A stretch of 64,000 bases of DNA from an uncultured bacterium. GTDB taxonomy: Bacteria > Bacillota > Clostridia > Lachnospirales > Lachnospiraceae. Numbering within the stretch: position 1 is the first letter of the stretch; each line of letters starts with the position of its first letter. The notes beneath the pieces are model-generated. The model saw only the letters and a list, made by a program, of their open reading frames with translations, was not told the DNA's origin and ran no database searches. Shown here piece by piece: positions 18,281 to 27,402 of the stretch. Both the position numbers and the translations under genes were made by a program. The stretch is taken from contig CAJMNR010000006.1 of assembly GCA_905214875.1 (NCBI GenBank), positions 1 to 64,000 of the forward strand, written 5' to 3'.

Positions 18281-18374
18281 ATACAGTTCTGACAACGGTC
18301 ACTGTTCAGATTTTCCATTTGGTCATATGATACCAGTATAACAATTAGGAAAATGAATCCAATGGAGGTCTTGT

Positions 18375-19316
18375 ATGTATAACTCAGTCGTTAAAATCGA
18401 AAATTTAGTAAAACGTTACGGGGATTTGGTTGCTGTAGATCACTTAAACCTAGACATCAAAGAAGGCGAAATCTTTGGTCTCTTAGGCCCAAACGGTTCC
18501 GGGAAGACGACAACCATCAACTGTCTGTTATCGCTTCTTACATATGATAAAGGAACTATTGAACTCTTTGGACAGAAAATGGCGCCAAACCGCTATGACA
18601 TCAAGCGTAATATCGGCGTTGTCCTTCAAAATGTTGCCGTATTTAAAGAATTAAATGTTTACGATAACATTGATTATTTCTGTGGACTATATGTCACGGA
18701 TCCAAAAGAAAGAAAAAAGCTTGTGGAAGAGGCCATTTCCTTTGTCGGTCTTGAGGACTTTAAAAAATTCGCCCCTAAGAAATTATCCGGTGGTCTTCTT
18801 CGAAGATTAAATATTGCCTGCGGCATTGCTCATAAGCCAAAACTTCTTATTATGGATGAGCCAACCGTTGCTGTCGACCCTCAAAGCCGAAACAACATTC
18901 TTGAAGGAATCGTTGAACTTAATAAACAAGGAACCACGGTCATTTATACTTCCCATTACATGGAAGAGGTAGAACAAATCTGTACGCGTATTGCAATCAT
19001 GGATAAAGGAAAGAACCTCGCACTCGGAACACCAGAAGAACTGAAGCTGATGATCAAGACTGGAGAAACTATTTTAATCGAGTCAATGGGAATCCCAGAA
19101 CAGGCCATTCACGAAATCAAGCAAATCAAACATGTATTCCAAGTTACCTACGACGGGAAACAGCTTAAGATCAAATGTTCCGGTGGCAAACACAATGTCA
19201 TTCGTGTACTTACTTATCTACAGGAACATGAGTTAAACTTCGGACGTGTATTTTCGGAACTTCCTACCTTAAATGATGTGTTCCTCGAGATTACCGGAAA
19301 AGAATTAAGAGATTAG
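18375..19316 (+). CDS. ABC transporter ATP-binding protein (LnrL-like)
   Basis: 313 residues. Complete nucleotide-binding domain: Walker A GPNGSGKTTT, Q loop GVVLQNVAVF, signature LSGGLLRRL, Walker B LLIMDEPT, D loop and switch His in YTSHYMEEVEQ; about 90 C-terminal residues form the usual dimerisation extension of the drug-export (DrrA/CcmA) subgroup. First gene of a three-gene exporter operon, 12 nt before the first permease. Divergent from and presumably controlled by the NarL-type two-component system. Confidence 0.95.
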   Translation: MYNSVVKIENLVKRYGDLVAVDHLNLDIKEGEIFGLLGPNGSGKTTTINCLLSLLTYDKGTIELFGQKMAPNRYDIKRNIGVVLQNVAVFKELNVYDNIDYFCGLYVTDPKERKKLVEEAISFVGLEDFKKFAPKKLSGGLLRRLNIACGIAHKPKLLIMDEPTVAVDPQSRNNILEGIVELNKQGTTVIYTSHYMEEVEQICTRIAIMDKGKNLALGTPEELKLMIKTGETILIESMGIPEQAIHEIKQIKHVFQVTYDGKQLKIKCSGGKHNVIRVLTYLQEHELNFGRVFSELPTLNDVFLEITGKELRD

Positions 19317-19328
19317 GGAGGAGAAATC

Positions 19329-20468
19329 ATGTTTATACATTTATTAAAATATCGATTGAAGTCATTTTTAAAGCCTTCTCAGGAACTATTTTGGAGTCTT
19401 GCATTTCCCTTTATCCTTTGCACCTTCTTCTATCTAGGTTTTGGATCTATCATGAATGGAACCGATACGTTTAAAGCCATTAAAGTAGCTCTTGTTGAAG
19501 AGAAGCCTGCCGACCAATACTTTTCTTCCTTCTTAGAGGAAATCAGTAAAGAGGGGGACAATCAGCTAATCGAATTATCTAAGCTTTCGAAAGACGATGC
19601 AATGGAACAATTACAGAATGAAGATATATTTGGGGTTATCTTTGTAAACGATGATATCTCGCTTACAGTAAATGGCCAAGGATATGAACAGAGTCTTCTA
19701 AAGACAGTTCTCGACCAATACAAACATACTGCTACAACAATTTCAAACTTAGCAAAGACAAATCCAGAAGCAATCACTAATGTGCTTAGTTCCCTTGGAA
19801 CTTCTTTACGCGCAAATGAAGAAATCACCCTTAGCAAGCATAACAATACAGATCCTATGACCAGTTACTTCTTTGCCTTGATTGCTATGCAGTGCCTCTA
19901 CTCTTGCTTGCTTGGATTCCGTGCCACTGTAACTTCCCAGGCCAATTTAAGCGACCTTGCTGCAAGACGGTGTGTATCCCCTTCAAACAAATTAGCTGTA
20001 ATCTTTTCCGATTTTTTAGGCTCCTTACTGGTTCAGTATGCTGGCATCTGCCTATTAATCTGCTATATCAACTTTATATTAGGCATTAGTTTCGGTGATC
20101 GACTTCCATTTGTATTCCTCACTTCCTTTGTCGGTTGTATTGTGGGAATCTCTTTGGGTATCTTCATCACCTCGATTTTAAAATGCCGAATCTCTTTGAA
20201 ACTTAGCATCCTAATCTCTGGCACGCTCATTCTTTGTTTCTGTAGTGGGCTTATGTACAACGGTATGCAATTTATCATTGAGAAAAACCTTCCATTTTTA
20301 AATCGAATTAATCCGGCTGTCTTAATTAGTGATTCGTTATTAAGTCTATCAATTTATGACGACTATTCGCACTATCTGTTTAATATGGCCATTTTAACCG
20401 TTATGGCAATTCTATTATGTTTTGGCAGCTTCTTTGCAACAAGGAGGGAAAAATATGCAAGTATTTAA
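19329..20468 (+). CDS. ABC-2 type transporter permease
   Basis: 379 residues. One N-terminal membrane helix (about 22-42), a large outer loop of ~130 residues, then a cluster of five helices from about 178 to 370, the typical ABC-2 export-permease layout. Preceded by GGGAGGAG. Its end overlaps the next permease by 14 nt. The two permeases differ in sequence and probably form a heterodimer as in LnrMN/YfiMN. Confidence 0.9.
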   Translation: MFIHLLKYRLKSFLKPSQELFWSLAFPFILCTFFYLGFGSIMNGTDTFKAIKVALVEEKPADQYFSSFLEEISKEGDNQLIELSKLSKDDAMEQLQNEDIFGVIFVNDDISLTVNGQGYEQSLLKTVLDQYKHTATTISNLAKTNPEAITNVLSSLGTSLRANEEITLSKHNNTDPMTSYFFALIAMQCLYSCLLGFRATVTSQANLSDLAARRCVSPSNKLAVIFSDFLGSLLVQYAGICLLICYINFILGISFGDRLPFVFLTSFVGCIVGISLGIFITSILKCRISLKLSILISGTLILCFCSGLMYNGMQFIIEKNLPFLNRINPAVLISDSLLSLSIYDDYSHYLFNMAILTVMAILLCFGSFFATRREKYASI

Positions 20469-21606
20469 AACATTTTTTAAAATCGTAAAACATTATCTTG
20501 GCTCAATGAGCATGTACTTCGTCATATTTGCCATCATCTTTTTTGTCATGTCGAGCTTAGGAAACAGCAATACGGTAACAAACTTTACGGAGAAGAAATC
20601 CAACATAAGCATTATTGACCGCGACCAAAGTTTCTACAGTAAAGAATTAGCTTCTTATTTAGGGGGCTTACACAATCTTGTGGAACTTCAAGATGATACG
20701 GAGACTTTACAAAACGAACTTTACTACCGCTCTGTCGATTACATCTTGATTATTCCTAAAGGATATGGAGATAAGGTTGAAACGGGGACCTTCGATAACC
20801 TTCTACAAAATGTCAAGGTACCTGACTCCTTTAGCGGAACTTATGTGGATTCACAAATTGATGAATATCTTCAGACATTAAAGATAACTATTCAGTCAGG
20901 CGTAACCGGACAGGATGCTACGAAAGCCGTTGCCGATACACTGTCTACTTCTACTGAAGTAACACTCATATCTGGGAAGGATTCATCCGCTAATGATCCA
21001 ATCATGTATTTCTACCAGTACTATGTTTATGTAATCCTTTGCGTGATTATTGTAGGGCTTGGTCCAATCCTGATTCGCTTCTACAATAAAGATTTAAATG
21101 ATCGTATGAGCGCTTCCTCATTAAGCCTAAAGAAACGGAATACTTCCCTTGTCTTTTGCAGCTTGTTATTTGCATTCCTATGCTGGGGACTGTTCCTTAT
21201 TCTTGCAGCAATTCAGTTAAAGGATGCTCTGTTTACTAAGTTAGGACTTCTTTGTATTGTGAACAGTATCCTCTTTACTCTGATTTGTGTAAGCATTACG
21301 TTCCTTGTATCTACCTTTTTGAAAAAAGAAGAGACACTTGATATGGTTAGTAACACATTAGGACTTGGCATGTCTTTCCTATGTGGTGTCTTTGTACCGG
21401 CGAGCTTTATGAGTGCGTCTGTTGTTAATTTTTCAAAAATCTTCCCAGCTTACTGGTATATGGATGCGCATAATCATTTTTCAGCCTATGTTCAGACTTC
21501 CAATGGATTGTCTCACATTCTCTTTGATTTCGGCATCGAAGCACTCTATGCAGTTGCCCTCTTAATCATTGGGCTTGTCGTAACCAAAGTAAAACGCAAC
21601 AACTAA
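20455..21606 (+). CDS. ABC-2 type transporter permease
   Basis: 383 residues. Same layout as the upstream permease: first helix at about 17-38 (MSMYFVIFAIIFFVMSSLG), ~150-residue outer domain, then five or six helices. ATG 20455 is chosen over the longer frame because AAGGAGGG ends 7 nt upstream. Membrane partner of the ABC ATPase; exports an unknown, probably hydrophobic or envelope-active compound. Confidence 0.9.
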   Translation: MQVFKTFFKIVKHYLGSMSMYFVIFAIIFFVMSSLGNSNTVTNFTEKKSNISIIDRDQSFYSKELASYLGGLHNLVELQDDTETLQNELYYRSVDYILIIPKGYGDKVETGTFDNLLQNVKVPDSFSGTYVDSQIDEYLQTLKITIQSGVTGQDATKAVADTLSTSTEVTLISGKDSSANDPIMYFYQYYVYVILCVIIVGLGPILIRFYNKDLNDRMSASSLSLKKRNTSLVFCSLLFAFLCWGLFLILAAIQLKDALFTKLGLLCIVNSILFTLICVSITFLVSTFLKKEETLDMVSNTLGLGMSFLCGVFVPASFMSASVVNFSKIFPAYWYMDAHNHFSAYVQTSNGLSHILFDFGIEALYAVALLIIGLVVTKVKRNN

Positions 21607-21710
21607 ATGTAAAATAGTATCCCAAGAATCAACAATAACTGTAATTACAAGCATTTTCGATGCATACCTTATACTATTAAAATACGTACTTATAAAGGAG
21701 AAATTCATGT

Positions 21711-22574
21711 ATGAATACCCTGCACAAATTATATCTAATCGAGGGATTGCCTGGGATTGGCAAATCCACTTATGCTGATAATTTAAAAGAAACGCTTACA
21801 GAGGACGGACACAGGGTGATTCTATTTCAAGAAGGCGACTTGCACCCTGCCGATATGGCTTGGAATGCCTATTTGTCCATGGAGGAATATAATGAGTTTA
21901 TTGCAAATGTCATATCAATTTGGGAAACAATCAAGACACCTTCGAAAGAGGAACTTCTTGAGCATATTAAGTCCCAGACCCTATTTGAAGATGGCCATGC
22001 AATCATAGCTTATACAAAACTTGGGTTTAATGACCCCCGTTATAAAAGTCTTTATGATGATCTATCAGCAAGAGAAATCTACGATGGAAAACTTTCTCTT
22101 GCTGAATTTATGGCATTGTTAAAAAAACGGTGGCATGCCTTTAGCAAGAAGGCGCTTAATACAACCAATACCATCTATATCTTCGAGTGTGCTTTCTTGC
22201 AAAATCAGATTTTTGAATTGATGGGATTTTATGATATGGAGGATGAGGAAATTATGAACTATCTCTTCTCCTTGCTTGACATGGTACATTCATTAAACCC
22301 AAGCCTAATCTATCTTGCTCCTAACGATGTCGATGCGTTGATTGAAGCAACCGACCTTAGCAGGAAAGGTTCTAATTCCTGGCCAGGATGGATGGACCAA
22401 ATGGTTACCTATGTAGAAAAATCCAACTATGGAAAGCTACATGGATTAAAAGGCATAGACGGTGTATTCGAGTTTCTAAAAAACCGCTATCGTCTTGACC
22501 GCTTATTTTTAAGCGAAGCCGAAGGCAAAAACATTCCTCTTACGATTTCCATACATACACGATGCTTTTCTTAA
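21711..22574 (+). CDS. P-loop kinase-like ATPase, function unknown
   Basis: 287 residues, soluble. An N-terminal strand-loop YLIEGLPGIGKSTYADNL gives a Walker A motif (GLPGIGKST), followed by a nucleoside-kinase-like FQEGDLHPADMAW segment and a mid-domain FECAFLQNQIFELM strand that may be the Walker B/lid region. Such stand-alone genes in Clostridia are annotated as AAA or thymidylate-kinase-like proteins with no assigned substrate. AAGGAG lies 10 nt before the ATG at 21711; an earlier ATG at 21707 is out of frame. Own terminator downstream. Confidence 0.65.
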   Translation: MNTLHKLYLIEGLPGIGKSTYADNLKETLTEDGHRVILFQEGDLHPADMAWNAYLSMEEYNEFIANVISIWETIKTPSKEELLEHIKSQTLFEDGHAIIAYTKLGFNDPRYKSLYDDLSAREIYDGKLSLAEFMALLKKRWHAFSKKALNTTNTIYIFECAFLQNQIFELMGFYDMEDEEIMNYLFSLLDMVHSLNPSLIYLAPNDVDALIEATDLSRKGSNSWPGWMDQMVTYVEKSNYGKLHGLKGIDGVFEFLKNRYRLDRLFLSEAEGKNIPLTISIHTRCFS

Positions 22575-22576
22575 GA

Positions 22577-22620
22577 AACAAAAATGGCATTCCCTTTTTA
22601 ATTGGAATGCCGTTTTTGTT
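22577..22620. terminator. Bidirectional terminator
   Basis: 17-bp stem AACAAAAATGGCATTCC/GGAATGCCGTTTTTGTT (one wobble) between convergent genes; it reaches into the stop codon of the YetF-like gene. Confidence 0.9.
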
Positions 22621-23320
22621 ATAAGATATCCTTTTTGGGAGGTTTCACTTTAATGTAAAAATCCAATTTTCCATCTTGGCTTAACGTAGCTAAAAAGATT
22701 TCGGATCGATCTGTAATCTTGTATCTGGAGATTTCTTTTTCCAGCCATGCCTTATCTTTTCCCATCCTCCTTAGATTATCTTCACAAATATCTCCATCCA
22801 AAATAATATTTCCAAAAATCGCTTCTTGACTCGGTACTACATTGACATCTTGCGCTACCACAGGCTTTTCATCTGCAATCGGTATAATGCTAAGTTGTCC
22901 CGTCGTCTCAAGGACTGCTGTATCAATCTTTGTTAAATCAAAGTATCCTAGCTGCCTTGCCATTGCCTGAAATTCTTCCATTTCTAGATGTGCTTTCTTA
23001 AAATTCTTAAAATAAAACTGACCCTTTTCCACTAAAACTATAGGATGTCCAACTAAAAATGTCCTACAAATTTTAAGTTTCTCAGAAAAAATTGCACATA
23101 AAAAGGTTAGAAGTCCATACAGCACCATGGCAATGATATTGTGGAAGATTTCATCCTCTTTTGCAATGGTTAGCTGAGCTGCAATTGATCCAATTACAAT
23201 ACTATTGATATAATCAAACATACTCATAGAAGCAATCGAGCGATATCCAACAAATTTTGTAATGATAAACATTATAACAAGACTACTAACCGTTGTTATT
23301 AGAACAAACCAATATTCCAT
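22619..23320 (-). CDS. YetF/DUF421 family membrane protein
   Basis: 233 residues. Three N-terminal membrane helices (about 5-25, 36-52, 60-80) and a soluble C-terminal DUF421/YetF domain; motifs include KFVGYRSIASMSMFDYINSIVIGSIAA and LETTGQLSIIPI. Members are common in endospore formers and often found in spore membranes; biochemical role unknown. Monocistronic. Confidence 0.85.
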   Translation of the reverse strand: MEYWFVLITTVSSLVIMFIITKFVGYRSIASMSMFDYINSIVIGSIAAQLTIAKEDEIFHNIIAMVLYGLLTFLCAIFSEKLKICRTFLVGHPIVLVEKGQFYFKNFKKAHLEMEEFQAMARQLGYFDLTKIDTAVLETTGQLSIIPIADEKPVVAQDVNVVPSQEAIFGNIILDGDICEDNLRRMGKDKAWLEKEISRYKITDRSEIFLATLSQDGKLDFYIKVKPPKKDIL

Positions 23321-23385
23321 TTTGACACCTCAATTTGCTATATTCTACAAATCTAGTGTCTACCATTTTTTAATTCATATACAAA

Positions 23386-23419
23386 ATCAGGTACATCTAT
23401 AAAAATAAATGTACCTGAT
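23386..23419 (-). terminator. Terminator of LysM/Cys-repeat gene
   Basis: Perfect 11-bp stem ATCAGGTACAT/ATGTACCTGAT with a 12-nt loop and a T-rich tail on the minus strand, 20 nt past the stop codon. Confidence 0.8.
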
Positions 23420-23437
23420 CAATATTCCATTTATTAA

Positions 23438-24919
23438 TTAGTCGTCATACTCACTATCCATAAAGCTTTGGCAAGTGCATTGTTTTTTTGTCGCTGGTTT
23501 CATAAAGCATCCATCATACATTTTTTCGCAATATTCCATATAGTCATAATCGAAACATTCATTCTTAGCCTTTGCTTTCTTACATCCACAATCATTGTCT
23601 TTTACATAAGCTTTTCTGTGTGCATATCCCATTGTTGGGTCGCTCATATAGTTATAAGCCATGTTAGGCATCATATCGTTGGACATATCATAACCGCATC
23701 TTCTACAATATCTTGGCATTCCTGCATAAGGACATCCTGTATACATATAACCATAGTCAGCCATTGGACAAGGTTGATTCATTCTTCTTCCACAGAATTT
23801 ACACATTCTTCCGTCCATATCGTCTGCTGCTTCATAAGCTCTCTTATTGCAGCATGGGCGCTCCATCTCGTAGGATTTCTTCATGTCACATGGACGTTCC
23901 ATTTCGTAAGATTTCTTCCTATTACATGGACGTTCCATTTCACAGGATTTCTTCATGTCGCATGGACGTTCCATTTCACATGGTTTCTTCATGTCGCATG
24001 GACGTTCCATTTCACATGGTTTCTTCATATTGCATGGACGTTCCATTTCGCATGGTTTCTTCATGTCGCATGGGCGTTCCATTTCACATGGTTTCTTCAT
24101 GTCGCATGGACGTTTCATTTCACATGGTTTCTTCATGTCACATGGACGTTTCATTTCACATGGTTTCTTCATATCGCTTGGACGTTCCATTTCACATGGT
24201 TTTTTCATGCGAACTTGAGTTCTTTCTTCAGCAACTTTCTTTTCACAAGAAGGTTTCATAAAAACAATCGTACGTTTTTCTTTACATGCTGGGCAAGGTT
24301 GTTGCTCTGGACATGCTGGGCATGGTTCTGGTTCTGGACATGTTGGGCAAACTTTTTCTTCTGGGCATGTTGGACATGGTTGTTGCTCTGGACACGTTGG
24401 ACATGGTTCTGGTTCTGGACATGTTGGGCACTCTGGACAAACTTTTTCTTCTGGACATTTTGGGCACTCTGGGCAAACTTTTTCTTCTGGACATTTTGGA
24501 CACTCTGGGCATTCTGGGCATTTCGGACATTCCCTTTGTGGTGGGCATTCTCTCTGTGGTGGACATTCCCTTTGTTCCGGGCATTCTCTCTGTGGTGGGC
24601 ATTCCCTTTGTTCTGGGCAAGCAGGGCATTGATAATTCTCATATTGATCGCCCTTCTTGTTGTATCCACCTTGATTTCCTTGATTCATATTAGAACTTTC
24701 TTCCCTATAACCAGCGTTACGAATAGGAATACAAATTCTTTGACCAACCTGTAAATTATATACATTAATATTAGGATTAGCGTTCATAAGAGTCGATAAT
24801 GCGACATTGTAACGTCTACTTAATTTATATAATGTATCCCCTCTCTGTATTGTATATATCATACCGTTACAGCCAGTTACTGTGGATTGGCCTCTGTTAT
24901 CGTAATTACTATATTCCAT
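23438..24919 (-). CDS. LysM-domain, cysteine-repeat protein (spore coat-like)
   Basis: 493 residues. One LysM peptidoglycan-binding domain at 21-67 (YTIQRGDTLYKLSRRYNV...LQVGQRICIPI). Residues 98-212 are a CPxC/ECP low-complexity region; 238-357 are ten tandem 12-residue units of the form MKKPCEMERPCD; the C-terminal ~130 residues carry further Cys pairs (CKFCGRR, YCRRCGY, CGCKK, CTCQ). No signal peptide is seen. LysM plus dense cysteines without a signal peptide fits a SafA-like spore coat or cortex-coat protein cross-linked by disulfides, or a metal-binding coat layer; this is inference. GGAGG precedes the ATG. The last repeat units change Cys to Tyr/Ser (KKSYEM), a mark of repeat decay. 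Confidence 0.75.
   Translation of the reverse strand: MEYSNYDNRGQSTVTGCNGMIYTIQRGDTLYKLSRRYNVALSTLMNANPNINVYNLQVGQRICIPIRNAGYREESSNMNQGNQGGYNKKGDQYENYQCPACPEQRECPPQRECPEQRECPPQRECPPQRECPKCPECPECPKCPEEKVCPECPKCPEEKVCPECPTCPEPEPCPTCPEQQPCPTCPEEKVCPTCPEPEPCPACPEQQPCPACKEKRTIVFMKPSCEKKVAEERTQVRMKKPCEMERPSDMKKPCEMKRPCDMKKPCEMKRPCDMKKPCEMERPCDMKKPCEMERPCNMKKPCEMERPCDMKKPCEMERPCDMKKSCEMERPCNRKKSYEMERPCDMKKSYEMERPCCNKRAYEAADDMDGRMCKFCGRRMNQPCPMADYGYMYTGCPYAGMPRYCRRCGYDMSNDMMPNMAYNYMSDPTMGYAHRKAYVKDNDCGCKKAKAKNECFDYDYMEYCEKMYDGCFMKPATKKQCTCQSFMDSEYDD
23849..24208 (-). repeat. Tandem 36-bp repeat, ten copies
   Basis: Ten in-frame 36-bp units encoding MKKPC/S-Y-EM-E/K-RPC-D/N; central units nearly identical at DNA level, outer ones degenerate. 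A site for copy-number change by slippage or recombination. Confidence 0.95.
24284..24628 (-). repeat. CPxC low-complexity repeat region
   Basis: Irregular 18-33 bp repeats coding for ECPPQR, CPEEKV, CPTCPE and PEPCP modules, about 115 codons in the LysM protein gene. Roughly every third or fourth residue is Cys. Confidence 0.9.
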
Positions 24920-25044
24920 AACTTACCTCCAAATAAAGCAAAGGACCTATTAGTCTTCCTTCACTAAATATCATGTTCTCAGTAATTTCTTACTTCAAAA
25001 TCATTATATTCAGCTTGGGACTATTAGTGATTAAACAAAGGAGG

Positions 25045-27402
25045 TCAACTTTTCTTTTTCATAAAATACAGACGAGAACAATAATCTTGAAAAAAGCGCA
25101 CTTGGTCACTATATCCGGTTGCTGCAAACCCCTGTTTCAAACGAATTCCAGCATGATTTAACAAACTTCCACTCACTAGATATTGCTCGGTTTCCCCTTC
25201 CATCTTTACAAACTTGGCTAACATGTTATGAGAAATAGAATCTTTCTTAATATGAATTGGAGATACGGTATTTACTAGGTCTCCAAACTCTTTAATGTTA
25301 TATTTTAACGTACGATTCGTAAACTCGTACATTACATCATCTTTTAACCCCTTTGCCTTAAATCTGGCAAAGCTATAGTTTGGTGTTACCCTACCTTGTA
25401 GATAGATTCCAACCGCTTCTGATTGATCTTTCGAGACTGTAATCCATTGATAGATTCCATTACGGTAATCCGTATCTTTTCCGGAATCAATGCGATAGTA
25501 ATCACCGAATTGTAACACTTCTCTATGTTCCTTATAAATAGTTATTTGCTCTTTCATAGCTTGAAGTTCTTCCTTCGTTGCTTCAAGTAAATTACACTCA
25601 TAACCTAACACGCCAAAGCATGCCACATTAAATCGAGTCTCTAATGGAACGCTCCTAAGCGTCTGGTGATTTGGGCAGCCTGATACATGGGCACTGACAA
25701 CGGACATTGGATATCCATAGCTGTATCCTGTCTGGATTGTGGCACGTTCATAACCATCGGTATCATCACTTGCCCATATTTGTGGAAAATAACAAAGCAT
25801 GCCAAGATCGAAACGGTTTCCTCCTGCTGCACAGCCTTCAAATAAGATGTTCGGGAACTTCTCCATCAATGTTCTAAGGATTTCGTATAGGCCACACACA
25901 TATCGATAATTAAATTCTCCTTGTCTGCTTGGTTCTAGCGATGTAGAATAGCAATCAGAAAAGATTCGATTCATATCCCATTTTACATACGCGATATTGG
26001 CACTTTCAAAGACACGACTCATCGCCTCTATGACATATGCTCTTACTTCTTCTTTTGTAAGGTCTAGATATCTTTGATTTCTTCCCTCACTGTGTTCTTG
26101 ACCTGCAATTTCCACTGCCCAATCCATATGTTTACGGTAGAGCTCACTATTTACGCTGATCATCTCTGGTTCAACCCAGATTCCAAAGTCCATTCCTAAG
26201 GAATTTATCTTATCTGCAAGTCCTTTTAGTCCTCCTGGAAGCTTCTTTTCATTCACATACCAGTCGCCTAAGGAAGACGTATCATCATTACGATTACCAA
26301 ACCAGCCGTCATCCATGACAAACAATTCGATTCCAATATCCTTCGCTGCCTTTGCCATTTTTAAAAGCTTGCCTTCATTAATCTTAAAGTAAGCAGCTTC
26401 CCAGCTGTTTAATAGTACCGGACGCGTCTTTTTTTTCCATGCTCCGCGCACGATATGCTCTTTGACAAAGTCATGCATATTATGACTCATTCCATTCATG
26501 CCTTTTGATGAAAATGTCATAACAGCCTCTGGGGCTTCTAGCCTCTCTTTCTTCTGCAACAGATAAGAGAATCCTTCCGGATTAATTCCTGCAACTAAGC
26601 GGACTTGTCCTAATTCGGATACTTCTGCTGCCTCATAGTGATTTCCACTATAAATAACATTCACACCATAGCATGCTCCAAAGTCTTCGGAAGCACTTTC
26701 TTCTCTCAACATGACAAATGGATTATTACGATTGCTGGAAACACCAGCTCTTGACGCATTCACAACCTTTCCTTGGTGAAGAGGATGATCGTACTTTCTC
26801 ATTTCACGTCCCCAAGAGCCGCCAAAGTTGGTAAATACATACTCGTTTGTTTCAAAGTCTAATTGCGTACTCATCAAACGTTCTACCACTACGTTTTCAT
26901 TTCCATTGTTAATAAGTGCCGCACTTCTTGTAATGACATCGGTACTTACAAATACTCCATATGTCAGTTCAAGAGTGACCGGATGATTCTGATCCACTAA
27001 TGTCACAACAAGTTCTTCCGTCTCTTCCATTTCATCATAAGAACTTGGAAGCGTCTCTAACGCCTTCTTCTTACGAATTTCAAAACATTCAAAGACAAAG
27101 TCCGTCGTTCTAGAACCATCTGCAAAGATAAGTTCTACAAATGGCTCTCTGATATCCCCTTTTCCTACACCAGAAACCTCAAGGGAAAGCTGGGACAGGC
27201 CATACATCCTGTCAACGGAGTCATAGGAATTCATATTCCCCATAATAAATGCATCTTTTGCTCGTAATGCTTCATCGTCTGGCATCACTTCGATGCGATC
27301 TCCATAATATAAATGTTCTAACTGTTTATGCTCATTGACACGAAACACATAGGATGTGTGCAACGTGTCTAGTTTAAAGATTGAATTCGTTTTTTGTATC
27401 AT
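25045..27402 (-). CDS. Alpha-galactosidase, GH36
   Basis: 785 residues, standard length for GH36. Hydrolyses terminal alpha-1,6-galactosides (melibiose, raffinose family). N-terminal beta-supersandwich, then a (beta/alpha)8 barrel with ELFVMDDGWFGNR, the nucleophile Asp476 in YVKWDMNR and acid/base Asp546 in WASDDTDGYER, C-terminal beta domain. No signal peptide, so it acts on imported sugar. Its start overlaps the symporter gene by 29 nt, making it the distal gene of the tetR-GH2-symporter-GH36 operon. Confidence 0.95.
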   Translation of the reverse strand: MIQKTNSIFKLDTLHTSYVFRVNEHKQLEHLYYGDRIEVMPDDEALRAKDAFIMGNMNSYDSVDRMYGLSQLSLEVSGVGKGDIREPFVELIFADGSRTTDFVFECFEIRKKKALETLPSSYDEMEETEELVVTLVDQNHPVTLELTYGVFVSTDVITRSAALINNGNENVVVERLMSTQLDFETNEYVFTNFGGSWGREMRKYDHPLHQGKVVNASRAGVSSNRNNPFVMLREESASEDFGACYGVNVIYSGNHYEAAEVSELGQVRLVAGINPEGFSYLLQKKERLEAPEAVMTFSSKGMNGMSHNMHDFVKEHIVRGAWKKKTRPVLLNSWEAAYFKINEGKLLKMAKAAKDIGIELFVMDDGWFGNRNDDTSSLGDWYVNEKKLPGGLKGLADKINSLGMDFGIWVEPEMISVNSELYRKHMDWAVEIAGQEHSEGRNQRYLDLTKEEVRAYVIEAMSRVFESANIAYVKWDMNRIFSDCYSTSLEPSRQGEFNYRYVCGLYEILRTLMEKFPNILFEGCAAGGNRFDLGMLCYFPQIWASDDTDGYERATIQTGYSYGYPMSVVSAHVSGCPNHQTLRSVPLETRFNVACFGVLGYECNLLEATKEELQAMKEQITIYKEHREVLQFGDYYRIDSGKDTDYRNGIYQWITVSKDQSEAVGIYLQGRVTPNYSFARFKAKGLKDDVMYEFTNRTLKYNIKEFGDLVNTVSPIHIKKDSISHNMLAKFVKMEGETEQYLVSGSLLNHAGIRLKQGFAATGYSDQVRFFQDYCSRLYFMKKKS

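Noticed and set aside
23849..24208. Regular 36-bp repeats as a possible CRISPR array
   Set aside because: Units are contiguous with no unique spacers, and they encode a continuous in-frame protein with LysM domain.
23468..24754. Long 428-codon open frame on the plus strand, and several others over the same region
   Set aside because: It is the antisense shadow of the repeat-coding LysM gene; the repeat unit is a multiple of 3 and lacks stops in other frames. His/Trp/Phe-rich translation, no ribosome site.
24920..25044. Sporulation sigma-factor promoter for the LysM gene
   Set aside because: ATA and CATGATATT-like boxes can be found, but spacing and match are too loose to claim.
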